This document shows, one piece after another, positions 9,404-18,054 of a DNA stretch of 64,000 nucleotides. The stretch is taken from the NCBI GenBank assembly GCA_910588425.1, contig CAJUPM010000001.1:216694-280693 (forward strand), read 5' to 3'. The notes below the pieces were generated by a model that did no database searches, was not told where the DNA came from, and was given only the letters and a program-made list of their open reading frames with translations. The translations under genes were made by a program, and so were the position numbers. Source of the stretch: an uncultured Christensenellaceae bacterium. Lineage in GTDB: Bacteria; Bacillota; Clostridia; Christensenellales; Christensenellaceae. How positions within the stretch are numbered: the first letter of the stretch is position 1; every line of letters begins with the position of its first letter.

Positions 9404-9523
9404 GGGAAAAGAAGAGCGGCTTAAAGAGAGGTTTTTAGGGCAATATCGAGAAGAGAAAAAAGGCAGAGAGATGCAATTTTTTCCAAAAACCGATAAAAAC
9501 TGAAAAAAACTTGCCTTTGCTTC

Positions 9524-9553
9524 TTTACTTTTCTTCCGAAAGCGTGATATAGT
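9524..9553 (+). promoter_or_regulatory. Promoter for the large surface protein gene
   Basis: An extended -10 (TGA then TATAGT at 9548-9553) lies 17-18 nt after a weak -35 (TTTACT / TTACTT, 9524-9530). Transcription from here would give a leader of about 210 nt before the surface protein gene. The preceding bases 9404-9523 are AT-rich and hold no gene. Confidence 0.7.
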
Positions 9554-9564
9554 GAAAGAAAATC

Positions 9565-9589
9565 ATGATAGAATGCTGATATCTATCAT
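9565..9589 (+). promoter_or_regulatory. Perfect inverted repeat at the start of the leader
   Basis: ATGATAGA and TCTATCAT form an 8-bp inverted repeat around a 9-nt spacer, beginning about 12 nt after the -10 box. In DNA it could be an operator just downstream of the promoter. In RNA it could be the first hairpin of the leader. Confidence 0.5.
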
Positions 9590-9771
9590 AGGGTGACAGG
9601 CGAGCGAGGAAGCGTTTTCTGCGGCAGTTGCTGGATTGGGGAAGGAAAAGCGAGCAGCGGGAACGCCGGCGCCCTGCCGTTGTGAAAGAAAGCCGAGAGT
9701 GTTGTCTTTTGCAGCGGTATTTTGCATTGAGAGAATAATGGCATGAAAATGCTTAAGAAAAGAGGATAACA
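9590..9771 (+). promoter_or_regulatory. Long, apparently structured 5' leader of the surface protein gene
   Basis: No reading frame is supported here. CGGCAG (9622-9627) pairs with CTGCCG (9674-9679), and directly inside it TTGCT (9628-9632) pairs with AGCAG (9653-9657). The GC-rich remainder of the enclosed segment (9658-9673) could form a third helix. Near the start codon, CATT and AATG can form another hairpin. No known riboswitch core was recognised. The ribosome binding site AAGAGGA precedes the ATG at 9772. Confidence 0.35.
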
Positions 9772-12700
9772 ATGAAAACGAAAGGATATTGGAAGACGCT
9801 GAGCATGATGCTGTGCATCGCGATGGTTTTCTCCATCGCATTTGGCGGCATCAGGATTCCTGTTGCGCAGGCTGCTGAGGTTACGCAAAATCCTGGGGAA
9901 TCATGGAACAGCTATCTGGATCGCGTTTATCAGGCGCGCTATGCGGAGTTTTTGACACTGCGCGCGAAGAATGCCGATAATAACGTTCCGGAGGATCAGG
10001 TCTGGACGGGCAACGCCGTGCAGCCGGCAGGAGACGCGGACGGCGATGGCCTGCTGGATATTTACACAGCGGCGGAGTTTCGCTGGGCACTGACCAACAA
10101 GAGATCCTGCGAGCTGATGAACGATATCGACCTGGGCGGCCGCAAAAACGTAACCTGGACGCCGGTCGCAGACCCAGGTGCTGTTACCATCGAAGGCAAT
10201 GGCTATACGGTTTACAACATGAACTGCAGCGCCGGTCAATATGGTGGTTTAATCGCTTCGACGGCCAGAGGCGCGCTGGGAGCTTACTCCTTTAAGATGC
10301 AGAACATCCGTTTCCGCTACTGCTACACCAGAGCGACGGGGCAGTATTCGGGCACGGTTATCGGCTTTATGGGCAACGGCATTATGAAGCAGGTTTCCGT
10401 CGAGGATTCTGTCGTCTGGGGCGCGGCGCATACGGGCGGCATCATGAGCGCATGGAGCGGCACGGGCGATCCCGCGCTCAACAGCTTCTATGTCGAGATG
10501 GATCAGTGCCATGTGCGCAACATCACGGTTTACGGGACGAGCTGCGTCGGCTCTTTCGTCGGCCCGGCTTCGGGCACGAAAGTTACCAACTGCTATTCCA
10601 TCGATAGCTATGATATTTCCACGGCAACACACTCAGGCGGATTTATTTCCTGCCCGGGCTATTGCCGCGTCGAAAACTGCTTCACCAACGTCAGGCTTTA
10701 CTGCAACGCGGATGGCGGCGTTTTCGCGGGTATTTGCCATCTGAGCAACTCGTTTAAAAACTGCTTCTCCGCAGGCGTTGTTGAAGGAACTTCCAACGTC
10801 GGCGGTTTCTTCGGCAGAAGCGAGAACTCAACAGATACTTTTGTCAACTGCTACAGCACATCTATGGTCGGCATGCAGAGTTCTGCGAGCGGCATGGGCG
10901 GCTTCTACGGCGGCGACTCGAACAACACGGCCAGAGGCACGAACTGCTACTGCGCCGGCGAGGTCGGCACGACGCAGACGGTCGCGCCGCACAGCTCCAT
11001 CGGCGGCTTTGGCGGCACGAACGTGAGCGCCGGCCGTTTCAACAACTGCTATTACGACAAGCAGACCTCGGGCATGGGCGAATATGCCATCGCGACGACG
11101 CCGCACACCAGCTATGCCGGCATTTCCGGCTATCTGACGGGCCAGATGATCGGCGATGGGATGAAAGATGAATTTGGCAGCGCGGACTGGGTTTACCGGG
11201 ACGGCATGTATCCGCAGTTGGCCGTCTTTGCAAACGTATCCGAAAGCTTCGGAAATGAGACGGATCGGATGATTGCGAAGGCTTATTCGGCGGCTTCGGT
11301 TTGCACGGCGCTGCTGCAGCCTTCCAACCTGGGCAAGACGCAGGAAGAGCTGGAGGAATATGGCCCGGCGGATTATGACAAAGTGCGCGATATCAGCGTG
11401 CTGTTCCCGCTGACGAATAATGAGCTGGCGGGATATGGGCCGGGAAGCGGTTTCTCCATTTCCTGGAGAGTGCGGGATGGCTACACCTGCAACCTGCCGG
11501 GTTCCATGAATGGCCTGCCTGTTATCACGATCGATCCCAAGACGTATGAGGTTACAAACTTTGCGCCTGGCGTCGGCTGGGTGGACGTCTCTGTGGATAC
11601 GGGCATAGTCAACCCGCAGAACGGCCAGAACATTGTGGGCCAGCGCTTTATGCGGCTGGTTCCGACGACGGTTATTTCTCTGGCTTCCAGCGCGGGTGTC
11701 GATAAAGTGATTTATGTCGCAAACGATGAGCGGCTGAGCAAGGATGATATTTCCTACGATCACCGCGAGAACGTCATCTTTGCAGCGGGCAAATCGCAGG
11801 ACGTGGATACCGGCGCCATCAAGACCGCAGGATATCCGGAAGATGACACCAGTTTTGGTTATCGGGGGGCTGGCGAGGACAAAGAGGTTGTCGGCGTCGA
11901 TCTGGCAAATGATGTCGGCGGCGGCAAGGCCGTTGTAGTCGTCTCCAAGCTGAACCCGGAAACGGGCAAATATGAGGAGCTGGATATCACCTCGGAAGAC
12001 GAGCTCAAGGAGCTGCTGCTGCGCGAGCGGGATGCGGCAATAGATGACATCGGTGTTTATCTGCTGGAGTATCGCTGGTACACTTCGGGCAACCTGAAGG
12101 GCGGCTATATCACCAACAGCAAGACGCTGACCGTGCGCTATGCGCTGAAAGTTTCCTATGACTGGAACCACCCCTCCCATAAGGATGACAGCGTTATCCA
12201 GGCGGATGATTATCCCTATACCATCGGCTCGACTGTAAACGGCACGGGCAACAAGACGCCGGAAGATCCCAGCGTTAAGGGTTATACTTTCATGGGATGG
12301 TCTACCGATCCCAAGGCGGATCCGAACAAATTCGAGCGGTTTACCGCGGATACTCCGCTCAAGGACGATACAGTTGCATATGCCGTTTGGAAGATCAACT
12401 CGTATGACGTTTCCATCGTAAAGAACGGCCGCGGCACTATCAGCGGCACGGGCGCTTATGATTACGGTTCTAGCGCGAAAGTAACCTGGCAGCCGGAAGA
12501 GGGCTGGTACACCAACTATGTCATGGTGGACGGCGTGATCCGCGATGATCTGCTGAACAAAAACGAATACACCTTTGAAGGAATTGAAGAGGACCACACG
12601 GTCTATGTGGAGTTTGGCCAGGATAAGCGCGTGGACACCTCGGAATATTATCAGGTAACGACGACGCGGACGGGCGGCGACGACAGCTGCAAGATCAGCA

Positions 12701-15546
12701 ACTCTGTCTCTGTGAAAGCGGGGGAGAGCGCGACGGTTACCTGGTCTGCCGGCGAGGGCTATGTCGTCAAGAAGGTGCTCATCGACGGCATTCTGGCCGC
12801 TACTGATCAGAAGGGCAGCTATACGTTCCACGGCATGGGACGCAACCACGATGTGGAAGTCGTCTTTGAGAAGGCGGAGGACAAGGGAACCATCCATGTG
12901 ACCGAGGAATATTCCACAGTTACCACTTCCAAGAGAGGCAATGGCACGGTTTCGACGCCCAGCGCCAGCGTGAAGAATACGGATTCCCACACCGTTCAGT
13001 GGCAGCCGGATCCGGGCCACAAAGTAGCGAAGATCATCGTCGACGGCCAGGAGATCACGGAAGAGAGCATCCTGAAATCGGGGCAGTACACCTTCTCGCC
13101 GGTGGATCACGACCGCACGATAGAGGTCGTCTTCGAGGCAGATCCGGATAGCCCGGATTATCCGGGACCGGTGGATCCGGATGTCCAGAAAACGACATTC
13201 ACGGTTGAGACGCTGATCACCGGCGGCCCTGGCACGATTACCCCCGGCGCGGCCATCGAGGTTATTACCAGCGACGGCAAGCCGGAAGCGGGCACGGATT
13301 ATACAGTAGAATGGGATACCCCGGATAAGCGCTATAAAGTGAAAGACATTTATGTGGATGGCGTATCCGTCAAGGATAATCCCTCGGTCAGCTCGGAAGT
13401 GGAATTTAAGGATATCGACAGCGACCATAAGGTGCTCGTCGTCATGGAGCCGAACCTGTTCCAGGTGAAAACCATTATCGAAGGCGAAGGAAAAATCACA
13501 CCCGGAGCGACACTATTCTGGGGCGAGAACTATGGCGTCAGCTATGAGCCGGCAGATGGATGGGAGCTCAAGCAGATCTATCGGGATGGAGTTGCTCAGA
13601 TTGAAGAGCCGGATCCCGAGCCGGAAGCGAGCCCGGAGGCCAGCTCTCAGAGCAACGATGAGCCAGAGCCGGAAGAGCCTGTAACGCTGAGTGCATTGGC
13701 GGCGTTTGCAAGCTGGCCGGCCAGAATGAACGGGCTGATGACCTTAGCGGATGACCCGATGAACGGCAAGATGGACTTCAACGCCATTGAGCAGGATCAT
13801 ACTGTCAAAGTTGTCTTTGCCAAGACAGACGCACCGGACGATGATACCGCTATTAAGCACACGGTTACCACATCGCTGAACGGCGGTGTTGGCAGTGTAA
13901 CGCCGGGCGCGGTTCTGGAAGATGGAAGCTCGTATACGGTCGAGTGGGAGATTGGCGACGGCTATGAGCTGGATACTGCGATTATCAGGGTAAACGGCGT
14001 GGAGAGAGAAGCTGCCGTCAATGGCAACAAGATCGTCATCGACAGCCTGAACGACGATGTGGAAGTGGTTGTATCGCTGCGGCCGACCAAGACGGTAAGC
14101 GGCCCGGGTGCAACGCCTGACGGAGACGATGCGCCGAAGCACAACATCTACACCAGCATCGAAAAGGGTGCAGGCACGATCACCTCTTCGATGAACGGCG
14201 TTGCGCAGGGCAGCGACCAGACGGTTTACTGGACGTTTGGCAATGATTCTGCGATTCGCACGATCTATGTGGATGGCGTTGTCCGCGACGATTTGCTCAA
14301 GGCGGGCAAATACACCTTCAAAAATATCGACAAGGATCACAAGATCGATATCTATATCAAGGAAGATCCCAATGGCACGGGCGGCGTGGTAGACAAGGAA
14401 TCCTACCGCATCTCGACGGCGCAGAGCGGCCAGGGCGAGATTTCCAACAGCACGACCGTAAACAAGGGCGAGAATACCAAGGTCAGCTGGAAGCCGGCGA
14501 ACGGCTATCAGGTGAACAAAGTGTTTATCGACGGAGTGGAGCGGCCGGATCTGGCCAGCGCCAATGAAGTGATCTTCAACAGCGTGGGCGCGGATCACAA
14601 TGTCTATGTCGATTTCACCAAGGTTGGCTCGACAGGTGATACGCCTTCTTCGCAGAAGTACCGCGTGGATACTGCGATCCAGGGCGACGGCACGATTTCG
14701 CCTTCGGCTACTTTGGAAAAGGGCGAGAGCAAGACGGTTTCCTGGAGCCCCAAGAACGGCAGCGTTGTGGCGGCGGTAATTGTGGATGGCATTGTCCGCG
14801 ATGATCTTCTGAATGCAAGCTCCTATAGCTTTAACAACATTGACAGCGATCACAGCGTGGAAGTTCTGTTCAAGAAGCCGGACAGCGGTGAGCAGACTCC
14901 GGACAGCAGTGAGAGCGGGGAGAAATATATCCACATCAAGACTGCGATCAGCGGCCAGGGCAGCATCAGCGCTTCCAAGACTATGAAGGCTGGAGAAAGC
15001 TATGTCGTTACCTGGGCGCCGGCGAATGGCTGGAAGGTGGCGGGCGTCATGCTGGATGGCATGAATATTGAGAGCCTGGCCAGCGCAGATCAGATGAGCT
15101 TTAACGCGCCGACGGCAGACCACACCATCCGCGTCATCTTCGTTCCGGCGGACGGCAGTGCTCCCGGCAAAGCGTATAAAGTTGAGACGGAGTTGGTCGG
15201 CGGCGAAGGCATGATCACCTCTTCCGGCGAGGCGCTGGAGGGCGGCAGCTACACGATTAGCTGGAAGCCGAATGTGGGCTATCAGGTTGCAAGCATCATT
15301 GTCGACGGAGTGGAGCGACCGGATTTGCTGAATGCCGGTTCGCTGACGCTGAGCTCTATTCACGAGGAACACAGCATCCGCGTAGTGCTCAAGAAAGCTG
15401 AGGGCAGCAATGGCGGCGGCATGGCGAAGACGGGTGATGGAACGCCGCCTGTCGTGGCGCTGGCGATGTTTGTGATGATGACCGCAGTGGCTATCGCGCT
15501 TGGCATCGGCAAACGTGAGCGCAAAGTATACCGCCATGCGAAATAA
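9772..15546 (+). CDS. Very large secreted, wall-anchored repeat protein (GLUG-like region, InlB-type repeats, sortase-like tail)
   Basis: The 1924-residue product has a signal peptide (about residues 1-35, ending in VAQAAEV) and a Ca-binding-like DADGDG near residue 86. A long region (about 145-480) of NCY/NCF plus GGF motifs looks like GLUG or beta-helix repeats, and a beta-rich region of about 500-800 follows. One InlB B-type repeat (YTFMGWSTDP, about 815-875) precedes eleven 70-80-residue repeats of the divergent InlB type (about 878-1875). The C-terminus is MAKTGD, one hydrophobic helix and a basic tail, like a sortase signal with LP replaced by MA. The likely role is a cell-surface adhesin or structural protein, an inference from architecture only. 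It is single-gene, with its own promoter and terminator, between polC and secD. Confidence 0.9.
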   Translation: MKTKGYWKTLSMMLCIAMVFSIAFGGIRIPVAQAAEVTQNPGESWNSYLDRVYQARYAEFLTLRAKNADNNVPEDQVWTGNAVQPAGDADGDGLLDIYTAAEFRWALTNKRSCELMNDIDLGGRKNVTWTPVADPGAVTIEGNGYTVYNMNCSAGQYGGLIASTARGALGAYSFKMQNIRFRYCYTRATGQYSGTVIGFMGNGIMKQVSVEDSVVWGAAHTGGIMSAWSGTGDPALNSFYVEMDQCHVRNITVYGTSCVGSFVGPASGTKVTNCYSIDSYDISTATHSGGFISCPGYCRVENCFTNVRLYCNADGGVFAGICHLSNSFKNCFSAGVVEGTSNVGGFFGRSENSTDTFVNCYSTSMVGMQSSASGMGGFYGGDSNNTARGTNCYCAGEVGTTQTVAPHSSIGGFGGTNVSAGRFNNCYYDKQTSGMGEYAIATTPHTSYAGISGYLTGQMIGDGMKDEFGSADWVYRDGMYPQLAVFANVSESFGNETDRMIAKAYSAASVCTALLQPSNLGKTQEELEEYGPADYDKVRDISVLFPLTNNELAGYGPGSGFSISWRVRDGYTCNLPGSMNGLPVITIDPKTYEVTNFAPGVGWVDVSVDTGIVNPQNGQNIVGQRFMRLVPTTVISLASSAGVDKVIYVANDERLSKDDISYDHRENVIFAAGKSQDVDTGAIKTAGYPEDDTSFGYRGAGEDKEVVGVDLANDVGGGKAVVVVSKLNPETGKYEELDITSEDELKELLLRERDAAIDDIGVYLLEYRWYTSGNLKGGYITNSKTLTVRYALKVSYDWNHPSHKDDSVIQADDYPYTIGSTVNGTGNKTPEDPSVKGYTFMGWSTDPKADPNKFERFTADTPLKDDTVAYAVWKINSYDVSIVKNGRGTISGTGAYDYGSSAKVTWQPEEGWYTNYVMVDGVIRDDLLNKNEYTFEGIEEDHTVYVEFGQDKRVDTSEYYQVTTTRTGGDDSCKISNSVSVKAGESATVTWSAGEGYVVKKVLIDGILAATDQKGSYTFHGMGRNHDVEVVFEKAEDKGTIHVTEEYSTVTTSKRGNGTVSTPSASVKNTDSHTVQWQPDPGHKVAKIIVDGQEITEESILKSGQYTFSPVDHDRTIEVVFEADPDSPDYPGPVDPDVQKTTFTVETLITGGPGTITPGAAIEVITSDGKPEAGTDYTVEWDTPDKRYKVKDIYVDGVSVKDNPSVSSEVEFKDIDSDHKVLVVMEPNLFQVKTIIEGEGKITPGATLFWGENYGVSYEPADGWELKQIYRDGVAQIEEPDPEPEASPEASSQSNDEPEPEEPVTLSALAAFASWPARMNGLMTLADDPMNGKMDFNAIEQDHTVKVVFAKTDAPDDDTAIKHTVTTSLNGGVGSVTPGAVLEDGSSYTVEWEIGDGYELDTAIIRVNGVEREAAVNGNKIVIDSLNDDVEVVVSLRPTKTVSGPGATPDGDDAPKHNIYTSIEKGAGTITSSMNGVAQGSDQTVYWTFGNDSAIRTIYVDGVVRDDLLKAGKYTFKNIDKDHKIDIYIKEDPNGTGGVVDKESYRISTAQSGQGEISNSTTVNKGENTKVSWKPANGYQVNKVFIDGVERPDLASANEVIFNSVGADHNVYVDFTKVGSTGDTPSSQKYRVDTAIQGDGTISPSATLEKGESKTVSWSPKNGSVVAAVIVDGIVRDDLLNASSYSFNNIDSDHSVEVLFKKPDSGEQTPDSSESGEKYIHIKTAISGQGSISASKTMKAGESYVVTWAPANGWKVAGVMLDGMNIESLASADQMSFNAPTADHTIRVIFVPADGSAPGKAYKVETELVGGEGMITSSGEALEGGSYTISWKPNVGYQVASIIVDGVERPDLLNAGSLTLSSIHEEHSIRVVLKKAEGSNGGGMAKTGDGTPPVVALAMFVMMTAVAIALGIGKRERKVYRHAK
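12403..15393 (+). repeat. Eleven tandem divergent InlB-type protein repeats
   Basis: Repeat units start near 12403, 12649, 12910, 13192, 13456, 13852, 14137, 14401, 14656, 14926 and 15172. Each follows the pattern V-T-T, G-x-G-x-I-S-x-S, a G-E-S-x-x-V-x-W strand, G-Y-x-V, V-D-G-V-x-R-x-D-L-L and D-H-x-V-x-V-x-F. They have diverged at the DNA level, so recent amplification is unlikely. Unit 5 carries an insertion of about 54 residues. Confidence 0.85.
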
Positions 15547-15569
15547 GGCGGGAAAACAATAGAAACGAG

Positions 15570-15600
15570 GAAGCAAGCGAGCAATCGCTTGCTTCTTTTC
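15570..15600 (+). terminator. Terminator after the surface protein gene
   Basis: A perfect 11-bp stem (GAAGCAAGCGA / TCGCTTGCTTC) is closed by the GNRA-type loop GCAA and followed by TTTTC. Confidence 0.9.
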
Positions 15601-15693
15601 TTTGCATGGATTTGGGCAGTGCGGGGGCGGGCGGTTAAGATTTGCCGGGATATGCGGCGGCAGAAAAATCGCCCGCAGGATTTTTGCGCTTTG

Positions 15694-15722
15694 TTGACTA
15701 TTGGCAAGCCGCGCGATATAAT
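15694..15722 (+). promoter_or_regulatory. Promoter for secD-secF
   Basis: TTGACT (15694-15699) and TATAAT (15717-15722) are separated by exactly 17 nt. This is a near-consensus housekeeping promoter 62 nt before secD. Confidence 0.93.
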
Positions 15723-15784
15723 AAATCTATCTGTTTGGCGGTTTCGCGCCGCTTTGGATAGCAGAAGTCGGAAGGAGAATCGAT

Positions 15785-17110
15785 ATGAAATTACGCAGCC
15801 TGATCGGACTGGTGCTGGTTGTCGCTTTTGTTTTTGCGGGCGCATATGCAGTAGTCTTTGGCGTATCATTTGGCATGTACTCGTTTGAGCCCATGCGGGC
15901 GATCAGTCTTGGCATGGATTTGCAGGGCGGGACAAGTGCTGTGCTGCGCATCAAGGATCCCGGCGAGGACAGCACAGAGGGTGCGGCGCCTCTGACGGAG
16001 CAGGAATTATACGATGCGCAGCATGAAGTACTCAGAATTATGCGGGCGCGGCTGGATGAAAAGGGATATACCGGCGCGACGCTGGAAATGCAGGGCGATC
16101 GGGAGATTCGGGTCAATTTGCCCATCAATGAGACAAGCGCTTTCCGCGATGCAGATCAGATTGTGAAATACCTGGCTGTGAAAGGCGATTTGACGATTCT
16201 AGATTCGGATGACAACGTGATTATCCCCTCCAGCCAGATCGAGCTTGTCATGGCGCAGGAGGATAGCATGGGGTATCGGTATCTCTCCTTCTCACTGACA
16301 AAAGAGGGAAAAGAGGCCTTTGAAAAGGCGACAGCAGAAATTGCGGAGCGGGGCATCAGCCAGGAGGATTACAGCAACCGCAATTATATTAAGCTCCATT
16401 ATGAGGGCACGGATATCGCGCAGGCGACGATTAAGAGCGCGATTGAGACGGGGCAGGGCAGCGTTCAGACGAATATTCCCATGTATCAGCTGGAAGAGCT
16501 GGTGCAGGTCGTCAACAACCGGCCTTATTCGGTCGAGGTAGAGGCGACGGAAATGCGCAGTGTCAGCCCATCGCTGGGCCAAAACGCACTGCGCGGCATG
16601 ATGATAGCCGGGATTGCGGGTCTGCTGGCTTTGGCGCTGGCGATGATTCTATGCTACCGGGTTCCCGGGCTTATGGCGGCGATTTCCATGCTGGGACACA
16701 CGGCGTTGGTTTTGCTGTTCCTGGCAGTTTCCAGATTGCAGATTACGGCCTTTGGCATGGCAGGGCTTTTCGTGGGCGCGCTTTGCATGGCCGCAATGAG
16801 CCTGATGATCGTAAATGGCTTTAAAAAAGAGTTTTTGGCGGGCAAGGCACCCAGAGCTGCTGCAAAATCGGGCTGCGGCGCCGGTGCGAAGAGCGTCTTC
16901 TATGCAGGGCTGGCGCTTTGCGCTGCGCTGCTGGTCTTCATTCTGTTTGGCATTTATGAGCTTTCCAGCTTTGCTTTTGCGGCGGGCATCAGCGTGATTT
17001 GCGCGATTCTTTGCGCGGTTGTTCTAACGCAGCCTTTGGTGCGGCTGATGGTAGGCACTGTGCCGGATGGACACGCCATCTATTTTGGCAGCAAGAAGGA
17101 GGCAGAGTAA
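15785..17110 (+). CDS. secD: Protein translocase subunit SecD (divergent)
   Basis: SecD with SecF assists late steps of Sec-dependent export, in known cases using the proton gradient. The 441-residue product has an N-terminal helix, the conserved SLGMDLQGGTSAVLRI near residue 38, a large extracytoplasmic region and five C-terminal helices. The TM4 motif that in other SecD proteins reads GMAVDANVLIFERI is here LCMAAMSLMIVNGF, so the conserved Asp is Ala337. AAGGAG precedes the ATG. The stop overlaps the secF start (TAATG). Confidence 0.9.
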   Translation: MKLRSLIGLVLVVAFVFAGAYAVVFGVSFGMYSFEPMRAISLGMDLQGGTSAVLRIKDPGEDSTEGAAPLTEQELYDAQHEVLRIMRARLDEKGYTGATLEMQGDREIRVNLPINETSAFRDADQIVKYLAVKGDLTILDSDDNVIIPSSQIELVMAQEDSMGYRYLSFSLTKEGKEAFEKATAEIAERGISQEDYSNRNYIKLHYEGTDIAQATIKSAIETGQGSVQTNIPMYQLEELVQVVNNRPYSVEVEATEMRSVSPSLGQNALRGMMIAGIAGLLALALAMILCYRVPGLMAAISMLGHTALVLLFLAVSRLQITAFGMAGLFVGALCMAAMSLMIVNGFKKEFLAGKAPRAAAKSGCGAGAKSVFYAGLALCAALLVFILFGIYELSSFAFAAGISVICAILCAVVLTQPLVRLMVGTVPDGHAIYFGSKKEAE

Positions 17111-17994
17111 TGCAGAAGTATTCTAAGATATTTGCCTGGGCGGTTGTTGCCGTGATGGCCGTGGCTGCGGCAGTGACGCTGCTATGCGGCGGGTTCAATT
17201 TCAGCCAGACGCTGAGCGGCGGATATTTGCTGAAATTTGACATCAACCAGGAGTTTGAACTGGAAGATTTGAGCAGGATTGTCGCGGCGCAGGGCGTGGG
17301 GGATTACCAGGTCTTAAAAGCCGGAGAGAAGCAGGATCAGGCGATCATCCGCGTGCAGAAAATGACGGATGATGGCGAGGCTATGACGCAGGCGGTTCAG
17401 GCCGAATACGCGGGCGCGAAGTTCCGCGGATGCGATACGGTGGCTCGGGCGATGCCGCGCAAGACGCTGCTATTCCTGGCGCTGGCAGCACTGGCGGCTA
17501 TTTTAGCGGCCTCTCTCTATTTTGCGGCACGGTATGGCAGCGCTGGCGGCGTTGGAGCATTGAGCGCTTGCATCGGGACGATGGCGCTTCTGCTGGGAGC
17601 AGCCCTGATCGTGCGCTTCCCGATTACGCCGGCATTATTGGCGGCTCTTCTGGCGGCTCTGCTCTATAGCCTGCTGGATATCGGCGTTTATTTCGAGCAG
17701 ATGCGCGGTGCGCTTCGCAAAGGCACTGCGGATGCGCTGGAAGAAGAGGCGGGAAGCGCGGCGAAAGCATGCAGACTGCGGCGCATTCTGGTCGCTCTTG
17801 TTGGGGCGGCGATGTTCTTGGCGGCGTATTTGCTGGGCGAAGCTTCCCTGATGGGATGGGGCTTATGCGCGATGCTGGGCGTCCTTTTCGCGGCGCTTTG
17901 CACGAGCCTTCTCGGGCTGCCGGCCAGCCTTTGGGCGAAGAAAGCAGCGGGAAAAGGGAAAAAAGTGCGCAAAAAAGTAAAAGCGATCAAATAG
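17110..17994 (+). CDS. secF: Protein translocase subunit SecF (divergent)
   Basis: This partner of SecD is encoded with a one-base overlap. The 294-residue product has an N-terminal helix, the SecF-type segment LSGGYLLKFDI near residue 36, and about five C-terminal helices. The usual SLNDTVVVFDRIRE motif is degraded to SLLDIGVYFEQMRG: Asp190 is kept, but the preceding Asn is Leu. The C-terminus is lysine-rich. I chose the ATG at 17110 because AAGGAGG (17096-17102) lies just upstream; an in-frame start at 16999 would overlap secD extensively. Confidence 0.88.
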   Translation: MQKYSKIFAWAVVAVMAVAAAVTLLCGGFNFSQTLSGGYLLKFDINQEFELEDLSRIVAAQGVGDYQVLKAGEKQDQAIIRVQKMTDDGEAMTQAVQAEYAGAKFRGCDTVARAMPRKTLLFLALAALAAILAASLYFAARYGSAGGVGALSACIGTMALLLGAALIVRFPITPALLAALLAALLYSLLDIGVYFEQMRGALRKGTADALEEEAGSAAKACRLRRILVALVGAAMFLAAYLLGEASLMGWGLCAMLGVLFAALCTSLLGLPASLWAKKAAGKGKKVRKKVKAIK

Positions 17995-18010
17995 CGCGAG
18001 CATTTTTCTT

Positions 18011-18035
18011 CAAAGGCGGTCATCGACCGCCTTTG
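18011..18035 (+). terminator. Strong hairpin after secF, possible weak terminator
   Basis: An 11-bp perfect stem (CAAAGGCGGTC / GACCGCCTTTG) has the three-base loop ATC. It lacks a proper T tract afterwards, so it may be a partial terminator or a processing signal between secF and recJ. Confidence 0.5.
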
Positions 18036-18054
18036 TGCGTTTATGGAGGCTCTG

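Noticed and set aside
9590..9771. c-di-GMP or cobalamin riboswitch in the surface protein leader
   Set aside because: Neither the GACGCAAAGC-type core of the c-di-GMP class nor cobalamin consensus blocks are present, so it was left as an unassigned structured leader.
10828..13428. Minus-strand open frame of 866 codons opposite the surface protein
   Set aside because: It is antisense to a strongly supported secreted protein. Its length comes from GC-rich codons and the repeats on the other strand. There is no binding site, and its composition is not protein-like.
12403..15393. CRISPR or DNA-level tandem array in the surface protein gene
   Set aside because: The periodicity is at the protein level, with strongly diverged DNA and uneven unit lengths.
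13744..15576. Minus-strand open frame of 610 codons opposite the repeats
   Set aside because: It mirrors the repeat units, is rich in Arg, Ala and His, and has no start signal.
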